From positions 3,277,675 to 3,341,674 of the forward strand of contig CAJINV010000001.1 in assembly GCA_905178155.1 (NCBI GenBank): a stretch of DNA of 64,000 nt, in the 5' to 3' direction. Below are positions 58,922 through 64,000 of this stretch, one piece after another. The stretch's first letter is position 1. Every line of letters begins with the position of its first letter. Under the pieces are notes generated by a model. That model saw nothing but the letters and a program-made list of their open reading frames with translations, was not told the DNA's origin and did not search any database. Position numbers and translations under genes: made by a program. The stretch comes from Amoebophrya sp. A120. Its lineage: Eukaryota; Sar; Dinophyceae; Syndiniales; Amoebophryaceae.

Positions 58922-59560
58922 CAGAAGATCAAGAATAGCACCGGATCTTCACGGCACTGTTATCTTCTCGCTCCATGTACATTTCAAAATGACCACGAAG
59001 TCGTGGGAAACAAGAAGTACTCGATATATTTCTAGGCACGTGAGAAATTGTGAACCACGGATCTGATCGACAGTGAACGAGGCTATGCAACAAGACATTC
59101 TTTTCCTACCAGTTGCAAGAGCCGCAATACTTTTTGATCTGCCGACGAACAACACACGCCAATTCGCGAAACAGTACGGCTGATTGCAGCTTTTTACTTG
59201 TTTTGTACATCGAGCGCGTCAAAACAGAAAGAAGGTGTGGCACCTCTATCGATCCAGTTTTTTTCGTTTTGGGCTATCTAATCTTTCTGCTTGATTATTT
59301 TGCACGATCATGCCAGTGACATCGCATTATGAAGCATCACGCCGAAGCGACAAAAAAAAACAAGTTCCAGTTTACAACCACCGAAGGGTATCTGCGTAAT
59401 CCTCGCTGAGGACTTGAGGCAGTCAATTGGAAACCAAAACGAAACTCCATCTTCCAAAAATGCTTCTAGTTCTAAACAGCACTGATAGATTATCATGAGC
59501 GTAGTACGTAGCTACAGAAAAAACTTAGAAAGACGTATCTTCCATGTCGAATTGATTTTC
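58922..59560. other. Intergenic stretch, no gene seen
   Basis: About 0.6 kb upstream of the DHHC gene. Short ORFs only. Confidence 0.5.
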
Positions 59561-60007
59561 TCAGTCCAGATTTTCGATACTGATTGTATCGGACACGGTC
59601 GAACGCTCCTCCTCTTCCCGCTGCATCGCTTGTACTTTGAATCCGTCTACGGACGCCTGCTGCTGGAAGTCCTTTGTGGTTCGGGTCGACACTCGCTCAA
59701 AGAACCTATTTCCTACTACAACAGCTGAGCCCTCGGGAGTCCGCAGCTGCGACATGCCACGGGCCGCTCCGGCCGCTGGCGGGCCAGAGGATCTACTCAT
59801 CGCCATCTGTGTTATTATGAGGTCGCGGGACTGCTCGTGTGCGTGAAGTAAGTGGTTCTGCGCACGCTCGAGCATGCGGCAAGACTCGTCCGTGAGCCGC
59901 TGCAAGGTGAAAATGTCGTCTTTGTTCACCGGCCGCACCCGCTCCAACATCACCAACCCCAGACTGCTCAACCAAGTATCCCGTTGAAAACAGTCGAATC
60001 CTCCTTG
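59561..60007 (-). CDS. Last exon of an unknown gene entering from the right
   Basis: Open and coding-like from an acceptor (TTCTTTAG|CAA) at 60007 to a stop at 59561, about 148 residues, beginning QGGFDCFQRDTWLSSLGLVM. It is helical (DDIFTLQRLTDESCRMLERA, HLLHAHEQSRDLIITQMAM) with an Ala/Gly hinge and an acidic end (QREEEERSTVSDTISIENLD). No ATG suits as a start before the acceptor, so upstream exons should lie to the right, beyond the palindrome arrays and GC-rich block or outside the window. I do not recognise the family. The acceptor region is one copy of a cassette found three times in this part of the window. Confidence 0.5.
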   Translation of the reverse strand, partial: QGGFDCFQRDTWLSSLGLVMLERVRPVNKDDIFTLQRLTDESCRMLERAQNHLLHAHEQSRDLIITQMAMSRSSGPPAAGAARGMSQLRTPEGSAVVVGNRFFERVSTRTTKDFQQQASVDGFKVQAMQREEEERSTVSDTISIENLD

Positions 60008-60042
60008 CTAAAGAAAGACGCGGTGCAGTGCAGGTTCTTGTA
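59996..60042. repeat. Cassette copy 1 (intron 3' end plus exon start)
   Basis: On the minus strand it reads AACCTGCACTGCACCGCGT, then CTTTCTTTAG and the first bases of the 59561-60007 exon. It lacks five bases (CAGCA) present in copies 2 and 3. Confidence 0.8.
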
Positions 60043-60820
60043 CGATCGATTTATGAAGGCCCTAAAATATCCACCTTTGTTTTCGCCCATCTTTTCAAAT
60101 TTTGGCCTGTTGATTGCTCGGCGCCCTCGCCATTTATCGCGTAGCGCCTCTTCGATGGCGGCTGCGCGTCCGCCTTTGCAAACGCGCCAAGCCGGGCTGT
60201 TCTATTTCTGCCCCGAGGCCCTGGGCAGAAACGCAAGCCAAACACCCCAAAGAGAAAAGCCACCCAAACGAGCCTCCCAATCATATGAGGCCATGGGCCC
60301 TGAGCGCGCCTCTGCTTGCGCAGGTAAGGAAAGGCTCCCGGCAATAGCGACAAACGCGGAAAATGCCCCTGGCCAATTTACCTTCGACAAGGCGTAGCCA
60401 AGCGAAAGGCTGCGCCCCCCCTCTTATCAGCCCCGGCCTGGCTTGGGCCTGATTCGCAAACAACGCCCGCCGCATCTTCTGCGCAGCTTCCCAAACCCCT
60501 AGCGGTTCAGGACTTTGCGCGCACCCAATAAAATGAGGACAGGCGGCGTAGGCTGGGAAACTCGGAAAACCCAGCTGGAATGGGAGGTCTCGGTAGAATA
60601 GGGAGGCGCGCACAGACCACAGCTGCCCGAGAAGCCAAAGGGGTCGGCAGATCCGTGAGACCTGAGGAGCGAGCAACCCCTGACGAGGTGGCTCGTGTTT
60701 CATGGCGCAACCTTTTCAAATGTGGACACGGCTGAAGCGGGGCAATATGCCTCGGGGCACATCTATTCAAATCTGAAAACCAACAGACGAAAGCGCTGCT
60801 GTGCTCTCCTGTGGTTCTTG

Positions 60821-61520
60821 AGATTTGAAAAGATGCCCTTTCAGCATCTTTTCAAATCTGAAGCGCGTGGCCTTTGGTCTGCAAAATTTGAAAAGATGCT
60901 GTAGAAGCATCTTTTCCATAACGAAGCCACTGGCGACCCGAGCAGTTTACTCTTCTGTGGTTTCCAGGATTTGAAAAGATGCTGAAGGAACATCTCTTCG
61001 AATTTCAAAAGGCGCTAAAAAGGAGGGTCGCCTGCTCTTCTGTGCTTTTCAAAATTTGAAAAGATGCTGAAGGAGCATCTTTTCAATTTTTGAAGCCGCA
61101 GAAGACGGGGTCGGCTTACTCGTCTGTGGTTTTCAAAATTTGAAAAGATGCTAAAGAAGCATCTTTTCAATCTTCGAAGCCGCAGAAGAGCCGATCCGTT
61201 TTCTGTCCTGAGGTTGCCAAGATTCGATAAGATGCTGAAGGAGCATCTTTTCAAATTTGACATGCCGCAGACGAGGAGGGCAGCTGGCTGCTCTGTGGTT
61301 TTCAGGATTTGAAAAGATGCCGAGGGAGCATCTTTTCAAATTTGAGAAACCACGCAAAGGGAGGTCAGCTCAGTCTTCTGTGGCTTCCAAAATTTGAAAA
61401 GATGCTACCAGCGCATCTTTTTCAAATTTCGACAGCCGCGGAAAGGGTGAGCAGCCTACTCTTCTGCGTGCCTTTCAAAATTCGCAAACTTGCTGAGGGG
61501 GCATCTTCGCAATCTTCGGA
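60821..61520. repeat. Palindrome array 1, about nine units of roughly 85 bp
   Basis: Each unit contains an inverted repeat of about 40 bp: ATTTGAAAAGATGC, a 4-8 nt spacer, then GCATCTTTTCAAAT. Copies lie near 60821, 60885, 60965, 61049, 61134, 61212, 61300, 61388 and 61477. The intervening 40-50 bp are more variable, often starting GCCGCAGAAG. Arms carry compensating changes in some units. No coding function is apparent although frames stay open. Confidence 0.9.
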
Positions 61521-61749
61521 GCCACAAAAGAGGCAAGCAAACAGGTGTCGCCAGAGGCACGGCGTTGCTTACCATCTGGCGACCCGCCAGCCGGAGCGCA
61601 AGTTAAAGCCTTGCACTCTCGTCAGCAATTCTCTGTCTAGGTTCATCAAAGGGGTTGCCAAAAAGGTTTATAAAAATCCACCATACCGTGGGGAATAGCT
61701 CAAGTTAATGAGCTCTTTTTTAACCTCATCGAAGGGGTTGTCAAAAAGG

Positions 61750-62045
61750 TTGTCAAATTTTGAAAAGATGCTGAAGGAAACATCTTTTCAAAATTTGACA
61801 ACCTCAACAAAGCAAGTGCTTGCGTTGTTGAGGTTGTCAAATTTTGAAAAGATGTCTCTTTCAGCATCTTTTCAAAATTTGGAAAGTGAGCAGCCACCTA
61901 TCAAATTTTGAAAAGATGTTGAAGGAGACATCTTTTCAAAATTTGATACTTGCGTTGTTCGGGTTGTCAAATTTTGAAAAGATGTCTCCTTCAACATCTT
62001 TTCAAAATTTGGAAAGTGAGAAGCCACTTATCGAAATTTGAAAAG
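61750..62045. repeat. Palindrome array 2, four full units and one half unit
   Basis: Four stronger palindromes with arms TCAAATTTTGAAAAGATG and CATCTTTTCAAAATTTG near 61752, 61837, 61898 and 61966, 60-85 bp apart. A half unit (ATTTGAAAAG) at about 62034-62044 is cut off exactly where cassette copy 2 begins. Confidence 0.9.
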
Positions 62046-62095
62046 AATCCTCCTTGCTAAAGAAAGTGCTGACGCGGTGCAGTGCAGGTTCTTGT
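62045..62095. repeat. Cassette copy 2
   Basis: Matches copy 1 including the first 12 bases of the exon (GAATCCTCCTTG on the plus strand), but joined to a truncated palindrome instead of coding sequence. It carries TGCTG, absent from copy 1. Confidence 0.85.
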
Positions 62096-64000
62096 TATGC
62101 TGTAACAAAATACAAAACGCGCATTTTCGTTTTTCGATTTTTCGAAACAAAAACCTGAAAAAACACTTTTTAAATGCGATTTGCGAAACCGATTTTCGGG
62201 CGCGCCGGGAGCCCAAAAAAATGACGCGCCAAAGCGCCACCCCTCCGCGGCAAAAAACGCCGCAGTTCCGAGGACTCTGGCACCTATCCGAGACCTCCGG
62301 GCCCGCACCATTCGAAGGCATTCCCTGCGCTTCAGCTTCCTGGCTTGCGACCAAAAGCAAGCCGTGGCAACACCCTGAAAGCACAGCTCCGGGGGTGATT
62401 CAAAGCCGCTTCACTTGCCGCAGGCTGCGCCCCCATTCCTGAAGTTGCGCGCCCTGCTGCACGGGCCCGCCGTTTGGCGCGCCATCTTGTCCCGGGGCGG
62501 CGCCGGCGCGCGACGCCCCATCGAGAAACAACGGCCGCCCCAAGCAAAACGCCCGGGGCCCAGTCGATGCCGAGCACCCCGGCCGATGGCGGTGCCGATT
62601 CGGGGCCCACAAGAGAAGAGATGCCGCGGGCCGGGCGCTGTTTCGCCTCCATTTCCGCCCCTGCCCTTGCGAGTTTCCTGGGCGCCCCCCGCTTCTTTGT
62701 TTCCTGCCCCCCTGCCTTCGTGGCGCACAAGGTGGCGCGGGGCCGGGGGCCGGGCCGCTTTTCGATGCGCCCGGGCCGCGCGGGCTTGGGATTGCTAACG
62801 GCACGGGTGGCGCGGCGGCTTCGTCGCTACCCCCGCCCGCCCCTTCCGAATGAAAAAAGGCAGCGCGGCTGTTTGCGCCGCCTGCGGCCTTGTCGCGAGT
62901 ATTTCTTCTGCCCCGGTGGGGCTGCGCATTGTGGGGGCCGGGCGGCCGGGGGCCACCTCCTTTGTCCCGGCGGCCACAGCGTTCTCCCCGGGGCCTTGGT
63001 GTTTTTGCGCCCCGGCCGGCCCACCGAAAGAGAAGCCACTGCGCGTAGCGCCGGAGCCGTGGCCCCGCCATGCCGGGCCGCGGCCCCCCGCGGGGCGGCT
63101 GCCTGTTTGGCGGCAACACGGCAGGCAGACAAACAAAAGCCCTTCCGGCGCCAGCCTTCGGGGCGGGGGGCTCGCTCAAGAATACCAAGCAAGGCCGCGC
63201 GCAACCTGCTCGGGGGGCCCTCTCCAAGGGCGCGCCGTCAAGCCGCCTGCGCAGAACCAAGATAGACGAAACAAGCCGGCGCGCCCTGCACAATGCCGAA
63301 GACATTGGGGGGGAGGCGAAGTCAAGTGGCGCAGCAACATCGGCCGGCGCCGGGGGGGCTTGGCGTGAAAAAAAAACTAAAGAAAGTGCTGACGCGGTGC
63401 AGTGCAGGTTCTTGTATGGCGCGCTTAAAGTCGCGTTTTCAAAAGTCATAGTTTTTTTTTTTTGCTAGTCTTCAGGCATTGGCGCCGATTTTAATGCCCT
63501 GCCGATATGAGAATAGGGTCGCCCGAGCTGGCGCGCATAAATGCGATAGCACTGAGCCCCAGGAAGGCAATTCGGACGGGGCGCAAAAGAATGCCTCGCC
63601 GCGATCCTTCGTGGCGCATTCCGCGATGCAATTTCGAAAACCCCGGGGCCGCTTCGCCTCCCCCCGCCGCCCAAAGTTCTGAGCAAACAAAGGAAAGGCG
63701 GCGCGTCGCGGCTTAATAGCCGAGCCCCGCCAAAATCTGGCGCACTTGCATGTAGTCCCACCGAGGCCCGGAAAGGCCCGGCCGCCCCACATGCGCCGCT
63801 CAGCTTGGTTCTGCTTGTCAGCCGGGGCGCTGGGGCCTGCATGAGGGCGGATACCAATGCCGCCACGCGCCCCACCGGCAAGATGCGCCTCGCGGCCGCC
63901 TCATGAGCCAGGCGCGCCGGCAAGGCGAGGCCGGCCCCTTCGTGGCGGGCCACAGAAGGCCACGGCGGCGACGCCCTTTAAACAGGAAGCGCGCAGCCGC
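62096..64000. repeat. GC-rich island 2, to the right edge
   Basis: Very GC-rich sequence similar in style to 25441-27990, with open frames on both strands and no recognisable protein. It is interrupted by cassette copy 3 and a poly-T run near 63452. Long ORFs such as 62400-63449 (minus) are biased to Arg, Gly, Ala and Pro and are probably not genes. The feature continues beyond the window. Confidence 0.5.
63377..63416. repeat. Cassette copy 3
   Basis: Starts CTAAAGAAAGTGCTGACGCG and ends GGTTCTTGTA, about 1.3 kb from copy 2. It stops at the TTTAG end and does not include the exon bases seen in copies 1 and 2. Different GC-rich sequence flanks it. Confidence 0.85.

Noticed and set aside
60821-61520. 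CRISPR array
   Set aside because: The units are palindromes with variable short gaps, without constant repeats and unique spacers of fixed length, and the context is eukaryotic.
61700-62041. ORFs repeating an NFEKM...SFQNL peptide on both strands
   Set aside because: They are translations of the palindromic DNA repeats, equal on both strands, so a repeat-protein gene is not supported.
62400-63449. A 349-codon minus-strand ORF in GC-rich island 2
   Set aside because: Same reason; it also runs through repeat cassette copy 3 and its reading is low-complexity.

Overview
This is nuclear DNA of a protist eukaryote, most likely a dinoflagellate-lineage parasite of the Syndiniales (Amoebophrya-like). 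That placement is inference from architecture. Every well-supported gene over about 60 kb is on the minus strand, genes are separated by 0.5-1.6 kb, proteins carry very long Ser/Gln/Arg-rich insertions, and three genes contain introner-like elements: 208-269 nt introns with terminal inverted repeats, repeated TGTCATGC-type motifs inside, flanking target-site duplications and non-GT-AG excision. No rRNA, tRNA, CRISPR or bacterial operon structure was recognised. No dinoflagellate spliced-leader sequence was noticed.

Layout, left to right, all minus strand unless stated: the 5' part of a low-complexity protein gene (1-606); a GID2/RMD5-type E3 ubiquitin ligase split by one ordinary intron and two introners (1328-5850); a tandem pair of paralogues of unknown function (6449-8170, 8727-10280); an unknown 998-residue protein with two introners and a HicA-like C-terminal segment (10965-14496); a kelch-repeat protein (15531-19388); a basic low-complexity protein, 5' part (20080-20762); a small two-exon gene (21239-21474); a DGAT2-type acyltransferase with two introners and two ordinary introns (21772-24905); a 2.5-kb GC-rich island without a convincing gene (about 25440-27990); a quiet 2.2-kb AT-richer stretch; a small four-exon gene (30247-31165); a large ankyrin-repeat protein (32404-38275); a FANCJ/RTEL-type Rad3-family helicase (39084-43934); a possible short plus-strand secreted ORF (45154-45324); a signal-peptide protein of unknown role (45658-47685); a seven-exon Hsp70 lacking the EEVD tail (49286-52440); a giant DHHC palmitoyltransferase (53492-58921); and the last exon of a gene entering from the right (59561-60007). 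The right 4 kb holds arrays of near-perfect palindromes (60.8-62.0 kb), three copies of a cassette of about 40 nt, and a second GC-rich island to the end.

The genes do not form one pathway. They are housekeeping and regulatory genes (protein turnover, lipid storage, DNA repair, chaperoning, protein lipidation) arranged as a one-way array. The most notable content is the introner set. In DGAT2, conserved protein motifs show that removing the element plus one copy of its target duplication restores the reading frame exactly, and no GT-AG register can do the same. Exon boundaries were worked out by hand from reading frame, splice dinucleotides and family motifs, so single-base errors are possible.
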